In this document: positions 47,156 to 57,459 of the stretch, piece by piece
How the letters are laid out: every line of letters begins with the position of its first letter
How positions within the stretch are numbered: position 1 is the stretch's first letter
Assembly: GCF_900637845.1 (NCBI RefSeq)
Contig: NZ_LR134439.1
Location: 310,001-374,000 of the forward strand
DNA length: 64,000 nucleotides
Origin: Erysipelothrix rhusiopathiae
GTDB taxonomy: Bacteria > Bacillota_I > Bacilli_A > Erysipelotrichales > Erysipelotrichaceae
Direction of reading: 5' to 3'
Made by a program: the position numbers and the translations under genes
The notes under the pieces: model-generated
The model's input: only the letters and a program-made list of their open reading frames with translations
Told to the model about the DNA's origin: nothing
Databases searched by the model: none

Positions 47156-48337
47156 AACACTTATATAGACAAATTAATAATAGAATGTTGCTTGTATTCT
47201 AATGGTGTTTTATACTCCAATGCTGCATGAAACCTCTGGAATTAAACCACTCAACATATTTGCCGAACTCACAATTCAATTATTCAAATATAGATAAAAT
47301 ATGCTTTCTGACAAGCTCTTTTTTGATCGTCTTGAATTGTGTCTCAGCTACGGCATTGTCGTAAGGGTTGCCTTCCGACTTAATGACTGTTTAATCCCAA
47401 ACGTTGATAAGACATCATCAATTGAATAATTATCGAATTCACTTCCTCTATCTGAGTGAAAGTACTTAATGCTACCTAAATTTGAATGTATATTCGTAAA
47501 CGCCTTATGAACCAGTTCGGCGTTTTTCTTTTGCCAACAACTGTATCCAACGATTTCACGATTATGTAAATCCATGATGGTGCAGATGTAACTCTAACTA
47601 GAACCAACTCTTACATAAGTTAAATCACTGACTACTAATTCAAACTGCTGACGATCATCAAACTTCAGATTAACTGCATTTGTTGTAGTACTTTCATTGA
47701 CCTTTGATTTGTATGAACGATATTTCTTGTTGTATAAACCGATACTAGGCGATTGTCACACTTGATTCGTGATATATGTCTAAAGGATAAAATAACTTCT
47801 TCGAGGTCAATACCCCCTTTCCCTTTATTTTTCGTGTTCCATAGATTACATGACTGTCATAGAATACTTTTGTGACTTTCTCGGCGTATTCATCAACTTT
47901 CTCACTTGAATCCACGTATATATAAACGTATTGTCTAATAACGTTTAGAATGTTGCGCATTGCTGATATGGGATACTTACGGCGATTTGACCGGATGAGT
48001 TTTACTTTCGTGCCATTATCAGCGCCGCTTGCTTTAAAATATCATTTTCCATCTTGAGTTGCCTGTTCTCTTTCTCAAGTTCAATGCGTCGGTTCTCTTC
48101 AGGAGTTCTATTTTCATATGCCTTTAATGAACCACTCTTGTTGAGCTCTTCATGCATCCGTAGATCACAGATGCATGAAGGTTGTGCTATCGCTCGAAAT
48201 TTAGGATGGTTTTGCCACTGTTATAAAGCTCAACGATTTGCTTCTTGAAATCCACACAATATCTTTTCTAGTCCTACTAGGTTCCCTGCTTTCTTGCATT
48301 ACAGCATGTCTATTAAGAAAGTGTCATCTAAAGTGTA
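47156..48337 (-). mobile_element. dead IS3-family element, about 1.18 kb
   Basis: The ends match as imperfect inverted repeats: AACACTTATATAGACA on the left and, reading inwards from the right, TACACTTTAGATGACA. Minus-strand pieces follow the IS3 order: OrfA (KKQIVELYNSGKT near 48240), an OrfB start (VDEYAEKVTKVFYDS and YGTRKIK near 47900-47800), and a rve core (MDLHNREIVGYSCWQKKN, HSDRGSEFDNY near 47575-47410). They are split by stops and shifts. The length fits a full IS3 copy. No target duplication is evident. It is related to the truncated copy at 16.8 kb. Confidence 0.8.
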
Positions 48338-48849
48338 CCCATCGACACTAACGCTAGATATTGTAGAATATACTTTTTTTTCTGACTGTCATAAAAAAAT
48401 TACATAAACAAATTATAATAACTTGACGTCTTTTATTTAAAAAATCTCTGTATTGTCGTAAATTTGCTGATATCTGAATTTATAAAAGTATGTTATTTAG
48501 AATAGATAATTTAGATTTTGTCATAAGTAAATTTTATATCTTAATGTGTGAATCAATAGTTTATCTTATTTATATACTCAATGTTCTCTGATTTTTGGCG
48601 GATTCTAATTGGAAGTGAAAGAAATTGATATAAACATTTGATTCCTAACATAATCATTGTTAAAAAAACTGCCGTATTTCACATACTTGTTTGAATACCG
48701 GTATAATATTTTATATTTATCGCAAAAAGTCTATAATACTTTTTATTATCTCTCCATAAGTGCACGTTATGGGAGTATTATGTTTATACCAAGAAGCACA
48801 GGGGAAGCAATCGTGCTTTTTGAAATATCAATTAACGGAGGAGAATTTA
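48338..48849. other. leader region ahead of the AEC transporter gene
   Basis: This AT-rich 512-bp stretch has a TATAAT box at 48702-48707 as a possible -10. Downstream lie two hairpins: CCATAA/TTATGG (48757-48775) and AAGCAC/GTGCTT followed by five T (48796-48825), which resembles a small attenuator. The ribosome site GGAGGAG follows at 48838. No coding sequence is convincing. Confidence 0.45.
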
Positions 48850-49893
48850 ATGGATATTATAAAACAAGTCCTGTCTGATCAGGCGTTTCTAGGAGCGATA
48901 TTCTCAACAATATCAATCATCCTTTTAGGTTACTACCTAAAGAAAACAAATAAAGTTACAGATGATGCATCAAAAGCATTAACTGCAGTATTACTTAATG
49001 TTGCGTTACCAGCATTAGCATTTAAAGCATTTATGACAGATATTAAACCTGAAACATTTACTGTTGGTTTAAACTCATTCATCTTTGGTTTTGTGGCATA
49101 TGTACTCTTAATTCTTATCACATTAGCTTATACAGCTAAATATAAAGGTGATAAACTTGATGCAATGCGTGGACTTACAATCTTTGGATCCACAACATTC
49201 TTCGGTATTCCCATCATTTCAGCTTTCTTAGGAAATGAAGGAGCACTTTACGCAAACTTATTTAATGTAGCATACCGTGTATTCCTATACTCATATGGCT
49301 ATATCTTATTCTCAGGTTTAAAATTTGAGAAGAAAAACTTAAAACAAATTATTCTTAACCCAATCATTATTGCTACATTCTTAGGATTCTTAATTTGGAT
49401 GTTCCAAGCAAGCCTGCCACAAGTAACTGTAGGCGCTGGTGAAACTGCTAAGACAGTTGCATTCTTACGTTTAGATGTGACACTTCCATGGTTCATGAAA
49501 GCTGTTGGTTACTTAGCATCATTATCATCACCACTTGCATGGTTAGCAATCGGTATGACATTAGCAAAAATTTCACTTAAAGATGCAACTAAAGACGTTA
49601 ATGTTTGGATCTACTCATTTGGAAAACTGGTTGTTGTTCCAGCAATTATGCTACTTATCATGATTTTCTACAAGAAAATCGGATTCTTACCTTTAGACTA
49701 CGTTGCGATTACTGGTGTAATCATCATGCTTGCAACACCACCTGCAACCGTTGCCGTAAGTTATGCAATTAATTTTGATAAAGAAGCATTATTCTCGTCA
49801 AATGCATCACTTGTTGCTACAGTATTATCGATTGTTGCAATCATTTTATGGTTAGTTATTCTTACAGCATTACATGGCGTAGGAATTATCTAA
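48850..49893 (+). CDS. AEC-family transporter (auxin efflux carrier type)
   Basis: This 347-residue transporter has about ten helices. The family is Mem_trans (AEC), with N-terminal LGYYLKKTNKVTDDASKALTAV and LNVALPALAFKAF, and C-terminal LATPPATVAVSYAINF. AEC members carry malate and other organic anions. The start is ATG 48850 after GGAGGAG; the longer frame from 48760 lacks a site. It forms a two-gene unit with a 2-hydroxyacid dehydrogenase 22 bp downstream, so a 2-hydroxyacid such as D-lactate or malate may be the substrate (inference). Confidence 0.88.
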   Translation: MDIIKQVLSDQAFLGAIFSTISIILLGYYLKKTNKVTDDASKALTAVLLNVALPALAFKAFMTDIKPETFTVGLNSFIFGFVAYVLLILITLAYTAKYKGDKLDAMRGLTIFGSTTFFGIPIISAFLGNEGALYANLFNVAYRVFLYSYGYILFSGLKFEKKNLKQIILNPIIIATFLGFLIWMFQASLPQVTVGAGETAKTVAFLRLDVTLPWFMKAVGYLASLSSPLAWLAIGMTLAKISLKDATKDVNVWIYSFGKLVVVPAIMLLIMIFYKKIGFLPLDYVAITGVIIMLATPPATVAVSYAINFDKEALFSSNASLVATVLSIVAIILWLVILTALHGVGII

Positions 49894-49915
49894 GAATCAA
49901 AAAAGGAGATTTAAA

Positions 49916-50908
49916 ATGAAACTATTATGCTACGGTGTTCGACCAGTAGAAAAACAATTCTTTGTAGAGTTAAATGAAAAATTCAATTTTGACTTAGTCT
50001 TAACAGAAAAAATGCTAAATGACGAAACAGTTCATATGGCAGAAGGTTGTGAGGCAGTAATGCTTCGCGGGAATTGCCCAGGAAATCGCCAAAATTTAGA
50101 AATTTACAAAAATTATGGCGTTAAGTATGTCTTAACACGTACTGTAGGATATAACCATATCGATTTAGAAGCTGCTAAAGAATTTGGTTTAAAAGTTGCT
50201 TATGTACCATTCTACTCACCTAATGCAATTGCTGAATTAGCATTAACACTTTCATTAACACTTGCACGTCATACTCAATACACTGCAAACAATACACATA
50301 AAGGAAACTTCAAAATTGATGACTTTATGTTTAGTAAAGAAATTCGTAAATCAACAGTTGGGATTATTGGTTTAGGTAAAATCGGATTTACCGCAGCTAC
50401 AATCTTCAAAGGTGTTGGTGCCAATGTTATTGGTTATGATGTTGTTGAAAAAGACTATCTTGGAGATACATGTACTCAAGTAGATCTTGAAACACTTTTA
50501 AAAGAGTCAGACATCATCTCGATGCATATGCCTTACTTCAAGGGGTCAAATGATGAATTCTTGAATGCAGAGAAAATTGCTCAAATGAAAGATGGCGTTA
50601 TTGTTGTGAATACTTCACGTGGAGAACTTCAAAACATTAATGATATTCTTGATGCTGTTGAATCTGAAAAAATCCAAGGTTTCGCGGCAGATGTTCTTGC
50701 AAATGAAACAAAATACTTTAATAAGGATTTATCAGGAGAAGCGTTTGATGAATTACAAACACGTTTGAATAATCTTTATCCACGCGTTCTTGTAACCCCA
50801 CATGTTGGTTCATATACTGATGAAGCTGTAAGTAATATGGTCGAATACTCATATGAAAACCTTCAAGAGTTTATCGACAAAGGTGAATCAAAGAATCAAT
50901 TAGCTTAA
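49916..50908 (+). CDS. D-isomer-specific 2-hydroxyacid dehydrogenase, D-lactate dehydrogenase-like
   Basis: This 330-residue NAD enzyme has catalytic-domain motif TRTVGYNHIDLEAA, the Rossmann motif GIIGLGKIG (about residues 146-154), the substrate Arg region VVNTSRGELQN and the catalytic His in TPHVGSYTDEA. These fit D-LDH/VanH/HicDH types, which reduce pyruvate or 2-keto acids. ATG 49916 follows AAAAAGGAGA. The AEC transporter upstream and a good terminator after it suggest a short fermentation or anion-export operon. Confidence 0.88.
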   Translation: MKLLCYGVRPVEKQFFVELNEKFNFDLVLTEKMLNDETVHMAEGCEAVMLRGNCPGNRQNLEIYKNYGVKYVLTRTVGYNHIDLEAAKEFGLKVAYVPFYSPNAIAELALTLSLTLARHTQYTANNTHKGNFKIDDFMFSKEIRKSTVGIIGLGKIGFTAATIFKGVGANVIGYDVVEKDYLGDTCTQVDLETLLKESDIISMHMPYFKGSNDEFLNAEKIAQMKDGVIVVNTSRGELQNINDILDAVESEKIQGFAADVLANETKYFNKDLSGEAFDELQTRLNNLYPRVLVTPHVGSYTDEAVSNMVEYSYENLQEFIDKGESKNQLA

Positions 50909-50915
50909 ATTTACT

Positions 50916-50941
50916 AAAACCGTCGTAAGACGGTTTTTTTT
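50916..50941 (+). terminator. terminator after the hydroxyacid dehydrogenase
   Basis: AAAACCGTC pairs with GACGGTTTT (loop GTAA), followed by further T. A palindrome GGTATCATGATACC (50988-51001) comes next in the promoter region of the following adhesin gene. Confidence 0.93.
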
Positions 50942-51026
50942 ATCCACTAACGATAACGATTAAATGCAATTATCATTTAAAGTTCAAGGTATCATGATAC
51001 CATGTTCTTAAATATTGGAGGATTTT

Positions 51027-54000
51027 ATGGGGAAAAATTTAAGCGTAGCATTAATGGCGTTTTTAGTATTTATATCATCGGGATTCATAGCTCCCGTTTA
51101 TGCAGATAATCCACCTGAAGTTACAGAAACAGAATACAGTGAAATGAAAGATGCCTTTGATTACAGCATCGTTTTGTCAGGATACCACTCAGCACGACAA
51201 TCATTTGTTACCGGACCTGTTGCCGTTCGTCGTGATTCGAGTTTACCGACTAATTTGATGTCTTTTACCTATGGTGCCGAAGCATCACTTTCTTTGGTTG
51301 AAAATGCGGAGCCACTTGCTTTACTGATTGGTGGTAGAGTGCGCAATTTAAATGCGCACGTACAACCGCAAATTCAAAAAACAAATATTTCGGGTCAACT
51401 GATTAATTCGAAATTAGTTACGGATGATTTCACATGGCCTGATCAAGTTTTTAAAAATGCCGATGGTACACCAAGTTTAGGTGCAGAGCAAAAATCATAT
51501 TTGCCGACATCTCGAACAACGGAATTGTTTTTAGGCTTTGATAAGCAAGTTAAACTTACCTCTGATACGATGAAACCGTTGGTGGAATCATTGGGTCAAT
51601 CAAATGGTAAAACGCTTGGTGGAAAGTGGGTCAATGGTAAGCAAGTTAAGTATAATATTCAACCTTCACAAAAAAACGCTAAAATTCTGGTTGTTAATAT
51701 TGAACCCAATGAGAAGGGTGAGGTTTTAATTTCTGATTTTGGCTTTGATTATGAATCCGTAATTAATAATAAAAATATCGAACAGGTGATTATTACATCG
51801 TACCGTATGGTTCAAGGAAAACCAGAATACGCGAAAAAAGTGATCCATCACAGTAATTTTATGTCCAATAAAGGCGGGGCTGAACATACTCTTCCCAGTG
51901 GAAGTTCGGAGATTGCTGAACATGGTGCAAAAATCATTCATTACATGCCTGAAGCTACTCAACTAACAGATTTTTATAACGATAAAAATCAAAATGGTGA
52001 TTTCTTTGCACCGCGTGGAATTTCAGTTATGCATAGTGGCTTGGATGTTGATGGAAGCTTGCACTTAGACAGCGATGAAATCAGCAAAGAAAATAACATC
52101 ATTTCCTATGACGATGTATTCGGAACAATCTTTGCACCGAAGGCAAGTGTTGTGTTAAGCGGTGCGAATGTTTATGGTCAAATTTTTGTGGTTGATTACC
52201 ACCAACGTGGTAATAACACTCATGTCTTTATTCCCAATACATGGTTATCCTCAATGATTCCACCACAAACTGATAATCTTCACACCATTCAAATTCAAAA
52301 AGTTGATCAAGATGATCCAAACCATGTTTTGGCTGGTTCTAGGATAACTTTAGGGATGGTTTTCGGTAACAAGCTCAAGTATTATCGTATTCGCAACAAC
52401 GTTGTTGATTGGGTTGAAGATGTAGAAGATGCGGCAGTGCTAGAGACAGGAACGGATGGGTTGGTTGCCTTTCCTAGATTAATTCCGAGCACGCGTCCTT
52501 ATTATGTGATTGAAATGGAAGCTCCCACGGGTTATGACCTAGGCTTTATCGATGAAGAAGTGATTGTTGACCCTGATCATAAGGGCATTCAACGTAAGGG
52601 AGTGCCAGTGACCATTACACAATCTTCAGGTCGAGTCATTGAAACTCACGTTTATAATAAGAAGACACCCAAGCCAAAAGTCCTTTTCAACATCAATAAA
52701 CACAATCAACAGGGGGATTTATTGAATCATGCAGGTTTCTTACTTTTCAAAATAGATAAGAATCATCGTTTTTACTACAGCACAAGTTCATCATCGTCTG
52801 AGACTGTGTGGACACAAGAAGCTGATGAAAAAAATGTGTTGTTTACGGAACAAGGTCGATTTAATACTGACTTAAATTTAGAAGTTGGAACGTATTACCT
52901 TCAAGAAATTATCGCACCAGAGGGTCATGTGTTGAACTCTACAATCCGTGAGATTACTCTGAGTGAGCAGGATAACCCTCATATGGAAACAATTCTTAAT
53001 CAACAAATGGATGCAGACAATCAGTTACAACTTTCCAAAGTAGGGGTTGAAGATGATGACAGCATCACACCGTTCATAGCACCACTTTGGGCTCGCTTTA
53101 AGCTATATAACATGCAAACAGGTCGCTATTATGCTGTGAAAGATCAGAACGTTGTATGGACTGTTGGAACGGATCCCAAGGCGGTAATTGAAACGGACGG
53201 GTTAACTGGAGATATTCTTTTTAAAGAATTACCGAAGGGGGATTATGTTTTGCTTGAGGTAGAGACATCTCAAGGTTACGTGGTGGATACCCAACCTCGC
53301 ATCATCCATGTCGAAAATGCTGCGGTGACACCAGTTGAATACCAATTTGAAAACTATAAAAAAGTACGTACTATTTATGGTACAATCGCAATTGAAAAAG
53401 TTGATGCATCAAATCCTTTAATTAAACTCCAAGGCGCACAGTTTGTTCTAACAAAAAACGATGAACACGGCGATACCTACTACTACACGATTTCGAACCA
53501 GGCTGTAAAATGGGTAAAAAGTACAACGCCTCCAGCTGATGCAATTGTGGAAACAAACGAGAAGGGTAAGGCTGTTTTTATTGGGGTTGAACCAAACCAA
53601 GATTATCAAGTTCAAGAAGTAAAAGCACCGGATGGTTATGAGGGGAATGTGACGGTGGATATTACGAAAGCTGATTTTGATGACCAGCTAGCAACTGTAC
53701 CTCTTGTTGTACGTAAAACCGTCACAAATACGAAAACTCATACATCACGTGATTATAGTTTTATAAAAGTTGATGAACGCGATCAACCATTATCTGGCGC
53801 ATCCTTTTTACTCTATAATATGATCGATGGAACGCGTAACTATTATCGTGGCGATGGCACATGGACTGAAGACCGCAATCAAGCGGACCCAAGCGTATCG
53901 ACACCTTCAGGTATCGTGACGTTTAATGATGTACCATTAGGAAATTACTTTATTCAAGAAGTTGAAGCACCACAGGGATATCAGTTAAAAAACCAACCGT

Positions 54001-55265
54001 TATCCATTCAAGTGAAGCAGGAGGCTGGGATGCCTTTACGCTTCAAGAATCTAAAAGTACCACGACACCACCGTTTGGAAATCACTAAGTTAGATGGGGA
54101 TAACCCTCGTGTCACCTTACGCGATGCTATCTTTGTCTTGTATCGTGACCAAGACGGTCAAAAAGAATATTATAATTCGGAAAATGGAATTACTTCCTGG
54201 GAAACGAGGGAGGTACGCCATCGTAGTGACCGTTATGGCCACCTCTACTTTGAGAACCTTGAACCGGGAACGTACACAATCGAAGAGGTGCAAGCACCAC
54301 TGGGATATGAAACGGCAACCTATAAAGAATCGATAACGATAACGGATAAGGATGATACCCTGATCACCCGACAAGTTTTAAATCATAAAGAGGCAGATCC
54401 AATCACACCCGGAACGCAATACCACGCACTCAATATCTACAAAGTTGATGCAGCAGATGATACCAAATTGCTTCAAGATGCCGTATTACGCTTAAGTCGT
54501 AAGGGTCAAGGAACAACATGGTATTATCATCAGGATGACTATGGTTTTGTGACTTGGCGACTTGATCCTTCTGAGGGAACCGTTATGAATACCGATGCCA
54601 AAGGATTTACTCAATTTTCTCAACTTGAAGCAGGAACTTATGAACTCGAAGAACTCAAAGCACCTCAGGGTTATGAGTTACTCAGAAACCCCGTATCTAT
54701 TGTGGTTGAAGATGGTGTAACCTCAGGTGATACATCGTTTGTTTTAAAAAATACGAAACAGGAGGACCCAATGGAATCTTTTGATTTGCTTTTGGTAAAA
54801 CGTGATGCGCAGACATATAAAACACTCAAGGGTGCTGAGTTTGGACTTTATCGTATCCATGAGGGGCAAAAAGAGTATTATCAACAGGATGGCTCATGGT
54901 CTAAAGATATCGCAACGTGGGTTAGCGATGCATCCGGATCCATTCAATTTGAGAAATTAGCACAAGACACCTATTGGTTAAAAGAATTAGCAGCCCCGCA
55001 AGGGTATCAGCGCTTAACAGACCCTGTGGAGGTAACATTAACACGTTCGATGAGTATGGATGTCTTAAACACAAAAGCAACCTCAGAGGTTCCTCAAACA
55101 CCTCACAAACCGCAAAAACCGGAGATATCGGTACCAAGTGAAAAACTTCCTGCTACCGGTATCACACCAAAAGGAATTTGGCACTATGGTATTGTTCCAA
55201 GTATCGTGGGCGGCTTGTTGTTGTGGATCAATCGGAAACAAAAAAAGAAGCGAAATTTTAAATAA
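51027..55265 (+). CDS. large pilin/adhesin-like protein with SpaA/Cna-B repeats and LPATG anchor
   Basis: This is a 1412-residue secreted protein. A signal peptide (about residues 1-27) is followed by a domain of the choice-of-anchor A type (about residues 40-400, FYNDKNQNGDFFAPRGIS and GTIFAPKASVVLSGANVYGQIF). Eight SpaA/Cna-B-like repeats of about 95 aa run to about residue 1360. Each starts with a Lys-containing strand (IQIQKVDQDD, IAIEKVDA, FIKVDERD) and ends with an E-box such as QEVEAPQGY. The anchor is LPATGI, a helix and KQKKKRNFK. ATG 51027 follows TTGGAGG. The repeats probably form Lys-Asn isopeptide bonds. It is probably an adhesin or pilus-like shaft protein. Confidence 0.88.
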   Translation: MGKNLSVALMAFLVFISSGFIAPVYADNPPEVTETEYSEMKDAFDYSIVLSGYHSARQSFVTGPVAVRRDSSLPTNLMSFTYGAEASLSLVENAEPLALLIGGRVRNLNAHVQPQIQKTNISGQLINSKLVTDDFTWPDQVFKNADGTPSLGAEQKSYLPTSRTTELFLGFDKQVKLTSDTMKPLVESLGQSNGKTLGGKWVNGKQVKYNIQPSQKNAKILVVNIEPNEKGEVLISDFGFDYESVINNKNIEQVIITSYRMVQGKPEYAKKVIHHSNFMSNKGGAEHTLPSGSSEIAEHGAKIIHYMPEATQLTDFYNDKNQNGDFFAPRGISVMHSGLDVDGSLHLDSDEISKENNIISYDDVFGTIFAPKASVVLSGANVYGQIFVVDYHQRGNNTHVFIPNTWLSSMIPPQTDNLHTIQIQKVDQDDPNHVLAGSRITLGMVFGNKLKYYRIRNNVVDWVEDVEDAAVLETGTDGLVAFPRLIPSTRPYYVIEMEAPTGYDLGFIDEEVIVDPDHKGIQRKGVPVTITQSSGRVIETHVYNKKTPKPKVLFNINKHNQQGDLLNHAGFLLFKIDKNHRFYYSTSSSSSETVWTQEADEKNVLFTEQGRFNTDLNLEVGTYYLQEIIAPEGHVLNSTIREITLSEQDNPHMETILNQQMDADNQLQLSKVGVEDDDSITPFIAPLWARFKLYNMQTGRYYAVKDQNVVWTVGTDPKAVIETDGLTGDILFKELPKGDYVLLEVETSQGYVVDTQPRIIHVENAAVTPVEYQFENYKKVRTIYGTIAIEKVDASNPLIKLQGAQFVLTKNDEHGDTYYYTISNQAVKWVKSTTPPADAIVETNEKGKAVFIGVEPNQDYQVQEVKAPDGYEGNVTVDITKADFDDQLATVPLVVRKTVTNTKTHTSRDYSFIKVDERDQPLSGASFLLYNMIDGTRNYYRGDGTWTEDRNQADPSVSTPSGIVTFNDVPLGNYFIQEVEAPQGYQLKNQPLSIQVKQEAGMPLRFKNLKVPRHHRLEITKLDGDNPRVTLRDAIFVLYRDQDGQKEYYNSENGITSWETREVRHRSDRYGHLYFENLEPGTYTIEEVQAPLGYETATYKESITITDKDDTLITRQVLNHKEADPITPGTQYHALNIYKVDAADDTKLLQDAVLRLSRKGQGTTWYYHQDDYGFVTWRLDPSEGTVMNTDAKGFTQFSQLEAGTYELEELKAPQGYELLRNPVSIVVEDGVTSGDTSFVLKNTKQEDPMESFDLLLVKRDAQTYKTLKGAEFGLYRIHEGQKEYYQQDGSWSKDIATWVSDASGSIQFEKLAQDTYWLKELAAPQGYQRLTDPVEVTLTRSMSMDVLNTKATSEVPQTPHKPQKPEISVPSEKLPATGITPKGIWHYGIVPSIVGGLLLWINRKQKKKRNFK

Positions 55266-55419
55266 TTTCACTTGTGATTTTGAGAAGAACCTTAACAATT
55301 ATCACAAGATGGATTTACTTTAGGGTGAATCCATCTTTTTTGAGAAAAAAAGTACTAATTATGCAAGATGGAACTATGACAAAGTGTTTAGTCATGCTAG
55401 ACTTGATACGGTGATAAAT

Positions 55420-56463
55420 ATGAAATCCATATATGGATACGATCTAAATGAAATGGGAGATTTATTTGAATCTTATGGTGAGAAGCGTTTTCGTGCAAAA
55501 CAACTCTTCCAATGGCTCTATCAAAAACGAGTTACCTCGTTTGATGATATGAGTGATTTAAGCATCTCTTTACGTGAAAAATTAAAACAAGACTTTGAAT
55601 TGGATACACTTAAAGTTGTTATGAAACAAGTAGCTTCCGATGAAACGACAAAATTCTTATTAGAGTGTAGTGATGGCGCACTCATTGAAACAGTTATGAT
55701 GAAGCATGATTACGGATACAGTGTATGTGTTACATCTCAAGTTGGATGTGCGATGGGGTGTAAATTCTGTGCTTCAGGACTTTTGAAGAAAAAACGTAAT
55801 CTTACATCTGCTGAAGTAGTTAATCAAATTATGTTTGTGCAACGTCATTTGGATGAACAAGATAAACGGGTAAGCCATATTGTTGTGATGGGAATTGGTG
55901 AACCCTTTGATAATTATGATAACATCATGCGCTTTATACGTATTGTGAATCATGACCATGGGTTAGGGATTGGTGCGCGCCATATTACAATTTCAACATC
56001 AGGCGTTGCGCCGGTGATTAAAAAATTTGCAGATGAGCAAACCCAAGTGAATCTTGCGATTTCACTCCATGCACCAAATGATACGCTCCGTTCAGAAATC
56101 ATGCCGGTGAATAAAATGTTCAATCTTGAAAAACTCTTTGATGCCTTGAAATACTATCAATCAAAAAGCAACCGTCGATTGACGTTTGAATATATTCTAA
56201 TTGATAACGTTAACGACCAAATCGCTCAAGCAAAAGAATTAGTAGCCCTTATTCGTGGAATGAATGCGTATGTAAATCTTATTCCTTATAATGAAGTCGA
56301 TGAAAATCCGTTCCGTCAAACAAAACCGGAACAAGCGGCTAAGTTTTATGATTACTTAAAACGCAATGGAATTCAATGTACCATTCGTCGTGAAAAAGGA
56401 AGCGAAATTGATGCAGCATGTGGACAATTACGGGCGAATGTGGAAAAACAACGTAAACAATAA
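55420..56463 (+). CDS. rlmN: 23S rRNA (adenine2503-C2)-methyltransferase RlmN
   Basis: This 347-residue radical SAM enzyme has the motif CAMGCKFCASG with three cluster Cys residues, HIVVMGIGEPFDNYDN, and the C-terminal catalytic Cys in IDAACGQL. RlmN methylates A2503 of 23S rRNA and also tRNA A37. ATG 55420 follows GGTGA; the in-frame codon at 55384 is not supported by a ribosome site. It stands alone between terminators. Confidence 0.95.
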   Translation: MKSIYGYDLNEMGDLFESYGEKRFRAKQLFQWLYQKRVTSFDDMSDLSISLREKLKQDFELDTLKVVMKQVASDETTKFLLECSDGALIETVMMKHDYGYSVCVTSQVGCAMGCKFCASGLLKKKRNLTSAEVVNQIMFVQRHLDEQDKRVSHIVVMGIGEPFDNYDNIMRFIRIVNHDHGLGIGARHITISTSGVAPVIKKFADEQTQVNLAISLHAPNDTLRSEIMPVNKMFNLEKLFDALKYYQSKSNRRLTFEYILIDNVNDQIAQAKELVALIRGMNAYVNLIPYNEVDENPFRQTKPEQAAKFYDYLKRNGIQCTIRREKGSEIDAACGQLRANVEKQRKQ

Positions 56464-56489
56464 AAACCGAGTTAAAAAACTCGGTTTTT
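56462..56489 (+). terminator. terminator after rlmN
   Basis: AAAAACCGAGTT pairs with AACTCGGTTTTT around AAAA. The run of T follows directly, and the stem begins within the stop codon. Confidence 0.93.
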
Positions 56490-56547
56490 ATTTGGTTCTT
56501 TGAGTACGATTATGTTAGAATTTTGATACAAAAATAAGGAGTTACTT

Positions 56548-57378
56548 ATGGCAACACATCAAAATATAATACTCAAGACCTACCGTAAAGATATTTGGTC
56601 AAAATTTATGAAAGGTATTACACATTATCAACTGATTCAACCCAATGATTGCATAGGAGTTTGCATATCAGGCGGCAAAGACAGTATGCTCATGGCACTG
56701 TGTTTCAAAATTCTTGTCCAACATTCAGAGGTTCCTTTTACCGTTAAATACATTGTTATGGATCCTGGATATAATGAAGTTAATCGTCAACGCATCTACC
56801 AAAATGCACATGAACTGGAACTCGATATTGAGATGTTTGATGCGAAAATATTTGACTATGTAGATCACATAGAAAAGAGTCCGTGTTATTTGTGTGCTCG
56901 AATGCGTAGGGGTCACTTGTACCAATTTGCAGAACAATTAGGCTGTAATAAAATTGCTTTGGGACATCATTATGATGATGTTATTGAAACGACTGTCATG
57001 AATCTGTTTTATGGGGGCCAATTTGGGACCATGATGCCACGTCTTAAATCCACAAGCCATCCAGATATCGAACTTATTCGTCCCTTGTATTTAGTTCGTG
57101 AGTCGTCAATTATCAAGTGGGTCAACTGTACGGGTCTTGAATTCTTGCAATGTGCGTGTCGTTTCACCGAACGCGATGAAAAACTGCATCATGAAACAGA
57201 AAGTAAACGTAAAGAAATAAAACAGTTTATCCAAACATACAAAGCCATTAACCCATTTATTGAATCGAATATTTTCAGGAGTACTGAGAACGTGAACCTT
57301 AATAAAGTCATTTCTTATTTTGATGATGAAACCCAACATCATTTTTTAGATGATTTCAACGAACCAAATATACAGTAA
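56548..57378 (+). CDS. TtcA-like tRNA thiolation protein (PP-loop ATPase)
   Basis: This 276-residue PP-loop enzyme has the ATP motif SGGKDS (about residues 37-42), the CYLC pair (about residue 113) and LGHHYDDVIETTVMNLFYGG, which matches the TtcA/TtuA group. A further Cys pair lies in FLQCACRF. The group adds sulfur to tRNA bases with an iron-sulfur cluster. It might make 2-thiocytidine in tRNA, but the target base cannot be fixed from sequence. ATG 56548 follows AAGGAG. Confidence 0.82.
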   Translation: MATHQNIILKTYRKDIWSKFMKGITHYQLIQPNDCIGVCISGGKDSMLMALCFKILVQHSEVPFTVKYIVMDPGYNEVNRQRIYQNAHELELDIEMFDAKIFDYVDHIEKSPCYLCARMRRGHLYQFAEQLGCNKIALGHHYDDVIETTVMNLFYGGQFGTMMPRLKSTSHPDIELIRPLYLVRESSIIKWVNCTGLEFLQCACRFTERDEKLHHETESKRKEIKQFIQTYKAINPFIESNIFRSTENVNLNKVISYFDDETQHHFLDDFNEPNIQ

Positions 57379-57459
57379 AAATTGAAAGGTCCGTGAGATA
57401 GAAGTCGAATCATTTATTTCGTGATATGATAGGAACATCAAGAAAGTGAGTGATAAACC

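Noticed and set aside
48780-48878. 32-codon frame overlapping the AEC gene start
   Set aside because: It has no ribosome site and overlaps the site and start of the real gene; it is likely by chance.
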